From: Actinomycetes bacterium
Lineage (GTDB): Bacteria > Actinomycetota > Actinomycetes > Propionibacteriales > Nocardioidaceae
Length of the DNA stretch: 18,678 nucleotides
Direction of reading: 5' to 3'
Assembly (NCBI GenBank): GCA_023417775.1
Contig: JAEZEJ010000056.1
Span: 1-18,678 of the forward strand
Part shown: in pieces, positions 1-5,637 of the stretch
How the letters are laid out: each line of letters opens with the position of its first letter
Numbering within the stretch: the stretch's first letter is position 1
The notes under the pieces: generated by a model
The model's database searches: none
What the model was told of the DNA's origin: nothing
What the model saw: only the letters and a program-made list of their open reading frames with translations
Position numbers and translations under genes: made by a program

Positions 1-1
1 G

Positions 2-577
2 CATCGGGCGGTCGGGCTCGGCACGGCGTCCCATCCCGGCGCCCCGGAGCGGTATTTCACGTTCTGCGCGGGCGTGGGGCTGGACGCGGAGGTCGTGCGG
101 GAGGTGGAGCGGCGCCGCGAGGCGGGCCTGCGCGCGGATCCTTCGCTGTATGTGCGGACGGCGATACGGCATTTCTTCTCCGGCACCGATCGGCGCCATC
201 CGTCGCTCACTTTGGAACAGCCGGGACGGCCGCCGAAATCCGGACTGTTCCTGGCGTTCATCTCCAATACGTCTCCGTGGACTTTCATGGGCCGGGTGCC
301 GGTGAATCCGAGTCCGAAGGCGACCTTCGCGCGCGGGCTGGACGTGTTCGGGATGCGCTCCCTGGAGGTCGGCCCGACGGTGGGGGCGCTGGCCCAGATG
401 CTGACGCCGCGAGCGCGCCCCGTTCAGGGACGGCACGTCCTCAACCTGCACGATGAGGCCGAGGTCACCGTGCGCGCGGACCGTCCCGTGGCGTTCCAGC
501 TGGACGGCGACTACCTGGGCGAGCAGCGGACGGTCACGTTCCGTTCCGTGCCGAAGGCGATCCGCATCGTCATTTGA
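2..577 (+). CDS. Diacylglycerol kinase / YegS-like lipid kinase, C-terminal part (5' end outside window)
   Basis: The frame is open from the first bases of the window to a TGA at 575-577, giving 191 visible residues, so the start and N-terminal catalytic domain lie outside. The visible part begins just before FTFCAGVGLDAEVV, which resembles the G-x-G-(F/L)-D-A-x-V segment at the start of the second, beta-rich domain of the diacylglycerol kinase/sphingosine kinase-like family (YegS/DgkB type). It ends with a beta-rich tail containing a QLDGDYLG stretch, as is usual for the family, where the tail often reads 'vDGE'. Such enzymes phosphorylate diacylglycerol or related lipids at the membrane with ATP. 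No hydrophobic transmembrane stretch is visible. The gene uses GAT, TAT and AAT codons, unlike pntA further right. The family call is fairly secure; the exact lipid substrate cannot be told. Confidence 0.8.
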   Translation, partial: HRAVGLGTASHPGAPERYFTFCAGVGLDAEVVREVERRREAGLRADPSLYVRTAIRHFFSGTDRRHPSLTLEQPGRPPKSGLFLAFISNTSPWTFMGRVPVNPSPKATFARGLDVFGMRSLEVGPTVGALAQMLTPRARPVQGRHVLNLHDEAEVTVRADRPVAFQLDGDYLGEQRTVTFRSVPKAIRIVI

Positions 578-621
578 GACGCGCGAGCACGCATGTGAGA
601 GCCAAGTAACACACCCGACCG

Positions 622-647
622 ATGGGTGTGACACATGCGACACCCAT
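622..647. repeat. Inverted repeat ATGGGTGT...ACACCCAT
   Basis: Two 8-base arms (622-629 and 640-647) are perfect reverse complements around a 10-base spacer. A further ACACCC at 611-616 makes another dyad with 624-629 (7-base arms CACACCC/GGGTGTG, 7-base spacer). This could be an operator for a dimeric regulator or a hairpin downstream of the kinase gene. No U-rich tract follows, so a simple intrinsic terminator is less likely. Confidence 0.4.
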
Positions 648-648
648 A

Positions 649-670
649 CTTTGAGAATCCTTTCTCAAAG
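649..670. repeat. Perfect 9-bp inverted repeat CTTTGAGAA / TTCTCAAAG
   Basis: The arms at 649-657 and 662-670 are exact reverse complements with a 4-base centre (TCCT). They stand out as AT-rich within GC-rich DNA. An isolated half-site copy, CTCAAAG, follows at 702-708. The geometry (two 9-base arms, short centre) fits a dimeric repressor operator; it could also form a stem-loop ending the kinase transcript, although no T-run follows. Confidence 0.45.
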
Positions 671-811
671 GTCTTGCGTCTGCCCGCACCCTCCTGAAAC
701 GCTCAAAGTGCGCCAGCCGACAGGGGCCCCAACGCCGCCGGTCACCTGCTCGCGGCGCCGCCGAACACGCATCCCTGGACCTGGCCACAGCCACCCCGGG
801 CGTTCGCGACA

Positions 812-827
812 TGTGAACCCGTTCACA
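812..827. promoter_or_regulatory. CRP/GlxR-type binding site TGTGA-N6-TCACA
   Basis: The 16 bases read TGTGAACCCGTTCACA, an exact match to the TGTGA-N6-TCACA consensus of cAMP-receptor-type regulators (CRP in mycobacteria, GlxR in corynebacteria). The site is centred about 50 bases upstream of the whiB1 start codon. Regulation of whiB1 by the CRP homologue Rv3676 through upstream sites is established in Mycobacterium tuberculosis, so the position beside a whiB1-like gene supports the call. Activation versus repression depends on the unmapped transcription start. Confidence 0.75.
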
Positions 828-869
828 AAGAGTGGAGCATCTCCACCACCTGACGAAGGAGTGGACCGC

Positions 870-1121
870 ATGGACTGGCGCCACCGCGCAGCCTGCCGTG
901 ACGTGGACCCCGAACTCTTCTTTCCGATCGGCAACACCGGCCCCGCGATCCTGCAGATCGAGGAGGCCAAGCAGGTCTGCCGCCGCTGCGACGTGAGCGC
1001 GGCCTGCCTGCGCTGGGCGCTGGAGTCCGGCCAGGAATCCGGCGTCTGGGGCGGCATGGGCGAAGACGAACGCCGCGCGCTGCGGCGTTCTCATCGCCGT
1101 GCCCTTAGCGTCAGGCGCTAG
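870..1121 (+). CDS. whiB1: WhiB-family iron-sulfur transcription factor (WhiB1/WblE type)
   Basis: This is an 83-residue WhiB-like regulator. Four cysteines at positions 9, 37, 40 and 46 (C-x27-C-x2-C-x5-C) are the ligands for the [4Fe-4S] cluster that senses nitric oxide and redox state. They are followed by the family turn GVWGG at 58-62 and a basic C-terminus (RRALRRSHRR) for DNA contact. The opening residues MDWRH and DPELFFPIGN match WhiB1 (WblE in Streptomyces) rather than other WhiB types. WhiB1 proteins work by binding region 4 of the primary sigma factor. The start at 870 is supported by AAGGAG at 856-861, eight bases upstream, and by family length; the same frame is open further upstream but with no family homology. 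A perfect CRP-type box lies just upstream. Confidence 0.93.
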   Translation: MDWRHRAACRDVDPELFFPIGNTGPAILQIEEAKQVCRRCDVSAACLRWALESGQESGVWGGMGEDERRALRRSHRRALSVRR

Positions 1122-1128
1122 GGCGCCT
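1113..1128 (+). terminator. Possible whiB1 terminator hairpin
   Basis: AGGCGC (1113-1118) and GCGCCT (1123-1128) form a 6-bp stem around TAGG, overlapping the whiB1 TAG stop at 1119-1121, followed by the pyrimidine-rich TCCTT. It is short, so only a tentative terminator. Confidence 0.35.
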
Positions 1129-1269
1129 TCCTTGCGGGCTCGGCCGCGATCGCTGGCATCGCTCCGTCTCGCCTGGCGGCTCGCTGCGCGATCAGATTCT
1201 TGCTTCGCTCGAATCTGCCTTCGGACGCGATCGCAACGCTGAGGTTGTTGCGTGGTTGCGGCGGGGTTC
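1122..1269. other. Intergenic stretch with internal dyad, no gene seen
   Basis: This stretch lies between the whiB1 stop and the minus-strand fragment that converges on it. It contains CAGATTC (1193-1199) and GAATCTG (1211-1217), a perfect 7-bp dyad with an 11-base spacer, and repeated GCGATCGC-like words. A bidirectional terminator between convergent genes is plausible. No protein is recognisable in either direction. Confidence 0.4.
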
Positions 1270-1386
1270 TTACAGCCTTCCTTGGGCTTTCAGTGCTAGG
1301 TAGGCGTCGGCCAGGGCCGGGGTCCTGAACGGCTCGAGGGCCAGCACCCGCCGGGCGTCCGGAGCCGGCGCGGCACTGATCCGTGC
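1270..1386 (-). pseudogene. C-terminal fragment of an unidentified minus-strand gene
   Basis: On the minus strand a frame ending at a TAA at 1270-1272 carries a protein-like tail of about 38 residues that includes PFRTPALADAYLALKAQGRL. It looks like the end of a real protein: ordered hydrophobic and charged spacing and a normal codon mix. Its codons (CTA, GCA, AAA, CAA, GGA, AGG) are lower in GC than those of pntA. Further upstream on that strand, beyond about 1386, the frame turns into low-complexity arginine-rich translation. This suggests that the body of the gene is missing and replaced by the pntA leader. I do not recognise the family. It may be a gene truncated by recombination, an assembly junction, or chance. 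Confidence 0.35.
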
Positions 1387-1543
1387 GCGTCGTCGGCGGT
1401 GTCCACTCGGGACCGTGGTCCCGCGGCGTCGTCGTGTGCCTCGATAGGGTCGACAGCGGGCCGGTGCGAGGGTCACCGAGCCACGATGCGGACAGCGCGC
1501 ACCCGCGCCCCCAGCGGCCAGGCGCGCAGGTCAGGAGGCATGC
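1387..1543 (+). promoter_or_regulatory. pntA upstream region with 7-bp dyad and possible -10 box
   Basis: CGGGACC (1408-1414) and GGTCCCG (1417-1423) form a perfect 7-bp dyad with a 2-base centre, a possible operator. TAGGGT at 1445-1450 fits an actinobacterial TAnnnT -10 element, giving a transcription start near 1457, but no good -35 box is seen. AGGAGG at 1533-1538 is a strong ribosome binding site that fixes the pntA start. Confidence 0.35.
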
Positions 1544-3100
1544 GTGACGACGATCGCAGTCCCACGGGAGGCGAGCGGCCAGCGGTTGGTGGCGGCGACG
1601 CCGGCCACCGTGGCCAAGCTCGTCCGGCTGGGGTACGACGTACTGGTCGAGGCCGGGGCGGGCGACGCGGCGACGTTCAGCGACGAGGCGTACGCGGACG
1701 CGGGCGCCAAGATCGTCGACGAGGACAGCGCGTGGGGCGCGGACGTCGTGACCGCGGTGGACGCCCCGTCCGACGAGCACGTCGCGGCGATGCGCGCGGG
1801 CGCGGTGCTCGTCGCCCAGCTCCAGCCGGCGCAGCACCCCGAGCTCGTCGACGCGCTGGCCGCCCGAGGTGTCACGGCGCTCGCGCTCGACGCGGTGCCG
1901 CGCATCTCGCGTGCGCAGTCGCTCGACGTCCTGTCGAGCATGGCGAACGTCGCGGGCTACCGGGCCGTGATCGAGGCCGCGCAGGAGTTCGGCGGGATGT
2001 TCGCGGGCCAGGTGACCGCCGCGGGCAAGACCCCGCCCGCGCGCGTCTTCGTCATCGGCGCCGGCGTCGCCGGGCTCGCGGCCATCGGGACCGCGGACTC
2101 GCTCGGCGCCCAGGTGCGCGCGTTCGACGTGCGGCCCGAGGTCGGCGAGCAGATCGAGTCGATGGGCGCGCAGTTCGTCCGTGCGCCCGAGGCGCAGCAG
2201 GAGATCAGCGCCGACGGGTACGCCAAGCCGCTGACCGCCGAGCAGGCCGCGGCCGCGCTCGACGTGTACGCGCGCGAGTGCGCCGAGGCGGACATCGTCA
2301 TCACGACCGCCCTCGTGCGCGGCACCGCACCGACCACCGTGACCGCCGCGACGGTCGCTGCGATGAAGCCCGGCTCGGTCGTCGTGGACCTCGCGGCACC
2401 CGGAGGCGGCAACTGCGAGCTGACGGTGCCCGGTGAGCGCGTCGTCAGCGACAACGGCGTGGTCGTGCTCGGCTGGACGGACCTCGTCGGTCGCATGCCG
2501 CAGCACTCGTCGCAGCTGCTCGGCACCAACATCGTGCACCTCATGCAGCTGCTCACGCCGGGCAAGGACGGCGCCCTGGTGCTCGACCTCGACGACCCGG
2601 TGCAGCGCGGCATGACTGTCGCGCACGAGGGCGAGGTGATGTGGCCTCCGCCGCCGGTCGCGGTCTCGGCCGCCCCGCAGGCCGTCCAGGCCGGTCCGTC
2701 CGAGCAGGAGCGCGCCGCGCAGGCCGCTGCCGCGCAGGAGGCGGCCGCCACCAAGGCCAAGCGCCGCACGATCGGGTACGCGCTCGCGGCCGTGCTGCTC
2801 ACGCTCGGCATCTCGTTCGCGCCGACGGCGTTCCTCGGGCACTTCACGGTCTTCGTGCTCGCCGTGTTCGTCGGGTACTACGTGATCTCGAACGTGTCCC
2901 ACTCGCTGCACACACCGCTCATGGCGCAGACGAACGCGATCTCGGGGATCATCCTCGTCGGTTCGCTGCTGCAGATCGGCTCCGACAACCTCGTCGTGAC
3001 GGTCCTGGCGTGCGTCGCCGCCGCCGTGGCGAGCATCAACATCTTCGGCGGGTTCCTGGTCGCGAACCGGATGCTCCGCATGTTCCGACGGGGGGCATGA
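1544..3100 (+). CDS. pntA: NAD(P) transhydrogenase subunit alpha
   Basis: The product has 518 residues, close to the full-length proteobacterial-type alpha subunit of about 510. With PntB it forms the membrane proton pump that transfers hydride between NADH and NADP+, giving NADPH at the cost of proton influx. The N-terminal NAD-binding domain I opens with IAVPREASGQRLVAATP and carries the Rossmann motif GAGVAGLAAIG from residue 172. An alanine/glutamine-rich linker (about 385-405) leads to a C-terminal membrane part with about four hydrophobic segments (about 407-510), so domain I and the membrane portion are fused in one chain rather than split into two genes. The GTG at 1544 is chosen because AGGAGG at 1533-1538 lies five bases upstream; the ATG at 1540 is too close and out of frame. 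No GAT, AAT or TAT codon occurs. Confidence 0.95.
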   Translation: MTTIAVPREASGQRLVAATPATVAKLVRLGYDVLVEAGAGDAATFSDEAYADAGAKIVDEDSAWGADVVTAVDAPSDEHVAAMRAGAVLVAQLQPAQHPELVDALAARGVTALALDAVPRISRAQSLDVLSSMANVAGYRAVIEAAQEFGGMFAGQVTAAGKTPPARVFVIGAGVAGLAAIGTADSLGAQVRAFDVRPEVGEQIESMGAQFVRAPEAQQEISADGYAKPLTAEQAAAALDVYARECAEADIVITTALVRGTAPTTVTAATVAAMKPGSVVVDLAAPGGGNCELTVPGERVVSDNGVVVLGWTDLVGRMPQHSSQLLGTNIVHLMQLLTPGKDGALVLDLDDPVQRGMTVAHEGEVMWPPPPVAVSAAPQAVQAGPSEQERAAQAAAAQEAAATKAKRRTIGYALAAVLLTLGISFAPTAFLGHFTVFVLAVFVGYYVISNVSHSLHTPLMAQTNAISGIILVGSLLQIGSDNLVVTVLACVAAAVASINIFGGFLVANRMLRMFRRGA

Positions 3101-3101
3101 G

Positions 3102-4490
3102 ATGACACTCGTGACGCTGGCTCAGGCCACGTACCTGCTGGCCGCGGTCCTGTTCGTGCTGTCCCTGGCGGGGCTCAGCAAGCAGGAGACCGCGCGCCGC
3201 GGCAACGTGCTCGGGATGATCGGCATGGTCCTGGCGCTGGCCGCGACGATCGCCCTGGCGCTCGAGGCGTCGCAGCGTCCCGCGCTCGTGACGGCGCTGC
3301 TGATCGCGCTCGTGCTGGGCGTCGGCGCGGTCGTCGGCACGTGGCGGGCACGTGAGGTCGAGATGACCCAGATGCCCGAGCTCATCGCGATGCTGCACTC
3401 GTTCGTCGGTGTGGCCGCGGTGCTCGTCGGCTACAACTCCTACCTCACGGAGCCGCCGCACGGCGTGCACCTCGTCGAGGTGTTCCTCGGGGTGTTCATC
3501 GGTGCCGTGACGTTCACCGGCTCGATCGTCGCGTACCTGAAGCTGTCCGCGAAGATCAAGAGCGCTCCGCTCACGCTGCCGGGCCGCAACCTGCTGAACC
3601 TCGGCGCGGTCGTCGTCTCGCTCGGGCTGCTCGGCTGGTTCGTCGCCGCGCCCTCGATCTGGCCGCTGCTGCTCATGACCGTCATCGCGCTCGCGCTCGG
3701 CTGGCACCTGGTCGCGGCGATCGGCGGCGGCGACATGCCCGTCGTGGTCTCGATGCTCAACTCGTACTCCGGGTGGGCCGCGGCCGCGGCCGGCTTCATG
3801 CTGAGCAACGACCTGCTGATCGTGACCGGCGCCCTCGTCGGTGCCTCCGGTGCGATCCTGTCGTACATCATGTGCCGGGCCATGAACCGGTCGTTCATCT
3901 CGGTCATCCTGGGCGGCTTCGGCGCCGAGGAGGGCGCTGCCGCGCCGAGCGCCGGCGGGCCCGTCGGCGAGCACAGCGAGATGTCCGCGGCGGAGGTGGC
4001 GAACGTCCTGGCCGACGCCCGCTCGGTCGTCATCACGCCGGGCTACGGCATGGCGGTGGCGAAGGCGCAGTACCCCGTGGCGGACCTGGTCGAGAAGCTG
4101 CGGGCGCGCGGCGTGCAGGTGCGGTTCGGCGTGCACCCCGTCGCGGGGCGCCTGCCAGGGCACATGAATGTGCTGCTCGCCGAGGCGAAGGTGCCGTACG
4201 ACATCGTCCTGGAGATGGACGAGATCAACGACGACTTCTCCGACACCAGCGTCGTGCTCGTCATCGGCGCCAACGACACGGTCAACCCCGCCGCCTCCGA
4301 GGACCCGACCAGCCCGATCGCGGGTATGCCGGTGCTGCACGTCTGGGAGGCCGAGAATGTCATCGTGTTCAAGCGCTCGATGGCCGCGGGCTATGCGGGA
4401 GTTCAGAACCCGCTGTTCTTCCGCGAGAACACCCAGATGCTCTTCGGCGATGCCAAGGAACGCGTCGAAGACATCATCCGCAACCTCTAA
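3102..4490 (+). CDS. pntB: NAD(P) transhydrogenase subunit beta
   Basis: The product has 462 residues, the usual length. The first ~275 residues are a chain of hydrophobic segments forming the proton channel part, and the last ~170 form the NADP(H)-binding domain III. Diagnostic motifs are GYGMAVAKAQ from residue 314, GRLPGHMN before position 360, and GANDTVNPAA from residue 389. The gene starts one base after the pntA stop, so both subunits are made from one transcript. Codon choice shifts within the gene: the first ~354 codons match pntA, while the last ~109 contain AAT, TAT, GAT and GAA. The protein itself is intact through the shift, with no frameshift or lost motif, so any recombination there preserved function. 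Confidence 0.95.
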   Translation: MTLVTLAQATYLLAAVLFVLSLAGLSKQETARRGNVLGMIGMVLALAATIALALEASQRPALVTALLIALVLGVGAVVGTWRAREVEMTQMPELIAMLHSFVGVAAVLVGYNSYLTEPPHGVHLVEVFLGVFIGAVTFTGSIVAYLKLSAKIKSAPLTLPGRNLLNLGAVVVSLGLLGWFVAAPSIWPLLLMTVIALALGWHLVAAIGGGDMPVVVSMLNSYSGWAAAAAGFMLSNDLLIVTGALVGASGAILSYIMCRAMNRSFISVILGGFGAEEGAAAPSAGGPVGEHSEMSAAEVANVLADARSVVITPGYGMAVAKAQYPVADLVEKLRARGVQVRFGVHPVAGRLPGHMNVLLAEAKVPYDIVLEMDEINDDFSDTSVVLVIGANDTVNPAASEDPTSPIAGMPVLHVWEAENVIVFKRSMAAGYAGVQNPLFFRENTQMLFGDAKERVEDIIRNL

Positions 4491-4530
4491 GAGAGATAGC
4501 AGGCTCGCCGAGCGTGGGTTGCGGCGAAGC

Positions 4531-4559
4531 CGGGCCCTCTGAGCAAGGCAGAGGGCTCG
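4531..4559. terminator. Bidirectional terminator hairpin between pntB and the LysR gene
   Basis: GCCCTCTG (4534-4541) and CAGAGGGC (4549-4556) form a perfect 8-bp stem with a 7-base loop, extendable to 11 bp with one G-U pair. It sits between convergent pntB and the LysR gene, so it can end both transcripts. No T-run follows. GAGGGC (4551-4556) can alternatively pair with GCCCTC at 4564-4569. The decamer AGGCTCGCCG occurs at 4501-4510 and 4586-4595, with a near copy at 4553-4562. Confidence 0.55.
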
Positions 4560-4599
4560 CCGGGCCCTCGAGGTGAGGTGGTGGGAGGCTCGCCGCGTG

Positions 4600-5535
4600 T
4601 TAGGTGAGCCCTCCAGGCGCGGGTTCGGCTCCGGTCCCGCTCTCGAGCGCGCGCACGAGTCCTCGCTCGCGGTCGCGGACCGCGACGGCGGCCTCGACGA
4701 AGCCGGTCACGAGGGTGGACTCGCCGGATCGCTCGAGACGGGCGATCCCGATGGCCGACGGGGGATAGTCGTCGATGTCGATGAACCGGACCCCCGGATA
4801 GGGCAGGTAGCGGCGGGCCGCCGCCGGGGTGATGCTGCACGCCATGCCGGCCGCCACGACCTCCATCTCCTCGCTCTGGGAGTTCGTCTCGACCACCCGC
4901 GTCGATCGACCGCCGAGGGTCCAGAAGTCGCGCCATACCGGGTCATCGGTCCTGCCGATGGCGATGGGCTCGCCGAGTAGATCCCCGACCCGGACCCGTT
5001 CCCGCCTGCTCAGCCGGTGGGCGGCGCTCACGCCGACGACACACGGCTCTGTGAACAACGTCTGGGTGACGAGACCCTGCTGACGGCAGGGGAGCCGGAT
5101 GAAGGCCACATCCGTCTCTCCCGAAATGAGGCCCGCTGACGGATCGGCAAGACCGAACTCGTGCAGTTCGACCCGCGCGGCGGGGAAGCGCGCGGTGAAC
5201 TCGCTCAGGATGTGCGTCGTCAGCTCGAGTGCGGCACCCACGATGAATCCCACTCGGAGCGTGGCGTGCTCGCCGCGCCCGGCGCTGCGGGCCCGCTCCA
5301 CCCCCTGATCGAAGAGTGCGAGTGCATCGCGGGTACTGATGAGGAAGGCCTCGCCCGCTGCGGTCAACTCCACCTTGCGGGAGGTGCGCTCGAAGAGCGG
5401 GGTTCCGATCTCGGACTCCAGATCGCTGATCTGCTTGCTGAGCGACTGCTGGGCGAGGAACAACCGGGCGGCGGCACGGGTGAAATGCAGTTCCTCCGCG
5501 ACGGTGACGAAGGCCCGCAACCGGCGTAGATTCAC
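4600..5535 (-). CDS. LysR-family transcriptional regulator
   Basis: The 311-residue product has the standard LysR length. Residues 1-60 form the winged helix-turn-helix: LRAFVTVAEELHFTRAAARL, then QQSLSKQISDLE, then LFERTSRKVELTAAGE. The remainder is a periplasmic-binding-like effector domain (about 88-295), including RVGFIVGAALELTTHIL and the FIRLPC strand. The GTG at 5533-5535 is chosen because AGAGG lies eight bases upstream and the protein then begins at the conserved MNLRRLRAF; a GTG at 5563-5565 in frame lacks a ribosome binding site. It is transcribed away from the aldehyde dehydrogenase gene, the classic layout in which a LysR protein controls the neighbouring catabolic genes in response to a pathway metabolite. 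The inducer is unknown. Confidence 0.92.
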   Translation of the reverse strand: MNLRRLRAFVTVAEELHFTRAAARLFLAQQSLSKQISDLESEIGTPLFERTSRKVELTAAGEAFLISTRDALALFDQGVERARSAGRGEHATLRVGFIVGAALELTTHILSEFTARFPAARVELHEFGLADPSAGLISGETDVAFIRLPCRQQGLVTQTLFTEPCVVGVSAAHRLSRRERVRVGDLLGEPIAIGRTDDPVWRDFWTLGGRSTRVVETNSQSEEMEVVAAGMACSITPAAARRYLPYPGVRFIDIDDYPPSAIGIARLERSGESTLVTGFVEAAVAVRDRERGLVRALESGTGAEPAPGGLT

Positions 5536-5637
5536 ATAAACAGCCTCTGTGTTGTAGATCACCACGAATTTAGTGTTTCACATCACATGTCGGTCGATGG
5601 AAGTCTGAGGCTCCGCGTCGAGCCGAGGAGATCATCC
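5536..5637. promoter_or_regulatory. Divergent promoter/operator region between LysR and ALDH genes
   Basis: This 102-bp interval is AT-richer than its flanks (5536-5590 especially) and must hold both divergent promoters. GTGTT is repeated at 5549-5553 and 5573-5577, 24 bases apart. I could not fix a single convincing T-N11-A LysR box or -10/-35 pair. GAGGAG at 5625-5630, seven bases before the ATG at 5638, is the ALDH ribosome binding site. Confidence 0.45.

Larger units (their letters stand above)
578..869. promoter_or_regulatory. 292-bp intergenic control region upstream of whiB1
   Basis: No coding region is convincing here. The stretch is less GC-rich than its surroundings and holds several dyads, listed separately. 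These are three ACACCC/GGGTGT hexamers in alternating orientation at 611-616, 624-629 and 640-645, a 9-bp-arm inverted repeat at 649-670, and a perfect CRP/GlxR-type box at 812-827. A weak promoter candidate is GTGACA (628-633) with GAGAAT (653-658), but the 19-base spacer is long, so the transcription start is not assigned. Confidence 0.5.
1387..4160. other. Compositionally distinct block covering pntA and most of pntB
   Basis: Reading pntA codon by codon finds no GAT, AAT or TAT in 518 codons, and none in the first ~354 codons of pntB. From AAT at 4166 onward pntB uses AAT twice, TAT once, GAT once, GAA twice, plus GGA and GTT. The kinase gene on the left and all genes from 4600 rightward use GAT, AAT and TAT regularly. 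The left edge near 1386 coincides with the truncated minus-strand fragment. Edges are approximate. Transfer by homologous recombination and chimeric assembly both fit. Confidence 0.5.

Noticed and set aside
453..869. N-terminal extension of whiB1 in the same frame
   Set aside because: The extension overlaps the kinase gene, reads as low-complexity, and WhiB1 proteins begin at MDWRH; AAGGAG before 870 settles the start.
1187..1217. Short repeats around GCGATCGC and CAGATTC as a mobile-element end
   Set aside because: Arms are short, no transposase or target duplication is seen, and a terminator between convergent genes explains them more simply.
1118..2911. Long minus-strand open frame opposite pntA
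   Set aside because: Its translation is Arg/His/Gly-rich low-complexity with no family motif, and pntA on the plus strand is certain. High GC lowers stop frequency on the antisense strand.
3036..4340. Long minus-strand open frame opposite pntB
   Set aside because: Same reason: biased composition and no motif, fully covered by pntB.
5587..5637. Upstream ATG for the aldehyde dehydrogenase
   Set aside because: No ribosome binding site before 5587, whereas GAGGAG precedes the ATG at 5638.
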